This document shows positions 44,246 to 44,489 of a DNA stretch of 44,489 nucleotides, piece after piece; position 1 is the stretch's first letter; each line of letters starts with the position of its first letter. Source of the DNA: Betaproteobacteria bacterium. GTDB taxonomy: Bacteria; Pseudomonadota; Gammaproteobacteria; Burkholderiales; SG8-41. The notes below the pieces were generated by a model, which worked only from the letters and a program-made list of their open reading frames with translations, was not told the origin of the DNA and did no database searches. The translations under genes were made by a program, and so were the position numbers. The stretch lies in NCBI GenBank assembly GCA_016868035.1, contig VGID01000034.1:1-44489 (forward strand), read 5' to 3'.

Positions 44246-44489
44246 TTACTTCGCGCCCTTGGGCTCGCCCGGACCCTTTGACGGACCCTTCGACGGACCC
44301 TTGCTCTTGCCTTTGCTCTTGCCCTTGCTCTTGCCCTTGGCCTTGGGCTTGCCGTCACCCTTGGGCGCGGCCTTCGCCTTGTCGGTCATGGGTTTGTCCG
44401 CCTTGCCCTTGTCGGGCTGCGCCGGCGTCGCGGGAGTCGCCGGGGTCGCGGGCGCGGCCTTGGCCGGGGCCGCCGGCTGGGCCGGGGTC
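44246..44489 (-). CDS. Lys/Pro/Ala-rich low-complexity protein, C-terminus only
   Basis: The 80 C-terminal residues of a gene that enters from the right edge. They start with Ala/Pro-rich repeats (PAAPAKAAPATPATPATPAQ), pass to a Lys/Asp stretch, and end in Lys-Gly-Ser repeats (GKSKGKSKGKSK, then GPSKGPSKGPG). The strongly basic, disordered tail suggests nucleic-acid or polyanion binding, as in histone-H1-like bacterial proteins, or a linker. The N-terminus is outside the window, so the family is undetermined. The reading frame is supported by the terminator just downstream and by codon-regular repeats. Confidence 0.6.
   Translation of the reverse strand, partial: TPAQPAAPAKAAPATPATPATPAQPDKGKADKPMTDKAKAAPKGDGKPKAKGKSKGKSKGKSKGPSKGPSKGPGEPKGAK

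Overview
The window looks like the chromosome of a high-GC betaproteobacterium, probably an uncultured Burkholderiales-type soil or sediment lineage. Grounds: very high GC, tripartite tricarboxylate (Tct/Bug) transport genes including an orphan Bug receptor, a betaproteobacterial-looking SucCD pair, and a PP2C/kinase pair of a type common in that class. No rRNA, tRNA, CRISPR, integrase or transposase was recognised.

Layout. (1) 0.2-9.3 kb: surface-glycan block. Three tandem TPR-glycosyltransferase paralogues, a small glycosyltransferase and a methyltransferase lie on the minus strand. They diverge from an FkbM methyltransferase, a 2OG-Fe(II) oxygenase-like protein and a small unknown protein, which sit behind a good sigma70 promoter. 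(2) 9.4-11.4 kb: PP2C phosphatase and Ser/Thr kinase. Upstream of the kinase lie decayed remnants of what looks like its lost CHASE2 sensor part. (3) 11.7-31.3 kb: oxalate/formate block, nearly all minus strand. It holds a 10-formyl-THF hydrolase-like enzyme, formyl-CoA:oxalate CoA-transferase, oxalyl-CoA decarboxylase, a divergent Crp/Fnr regulator, TctABC, a cation/Ca2+ antiporter, UspA, TerC, formate-THF ligase, a two-subunit NAD-type formate dehydrogenase and succinyl-CoA synthetase. (4) 31.9-44.5 kb: mixed region with UspA, CapA-like protein, a CbbR-type LysR regulator divergent from a 97-aa unknown gene, an enolase-superfamily dehydratase, dienelactone hydrolase, an AraC regulator divergent from a gentisate-dioxygenase-like bicupin, gene remnants, an orphan Bug receptor, threonine-synthase-like and class V aminotransferase genes, and the tail of a Lys/Pro/Ala-rich protein.

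How it works together (inference). Oxalate enters, possibly through TctABC. It is converted by Frc and Oxc to formyl-CoA and CO2, and formate is released. Formate is then oxidised to CO2 with NADH by FdhAB or loaded onto tetrahydrofolate by Fhs. The hydrolase-like enzyme could balance the formyl-THF pool. The oxc and sucC promoters carry the same arrangement: a TTGA-N6-TCAA box followed exactly 23 nt later by a -10 hexamer. The Crp/Fnr protein encoded next to oxc has the FNR-type E-x-x-S-R recognition helix. This suggests one oxalate/formate regulon and is the most interesting signal here.

Sequence decay is visible in several places: a frameshift removing the last residues of FdhB, the kinase sensor remnants, and a broken hydroxyacid-dehydrogenase tail near 40.1 kb. 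Two intergenic elements (24.3 and 42.5 kb) share inverted CCGCCAAGACGCCA-type ends, and a 12-copy heptamer repeat separates fdhB from fdhA.
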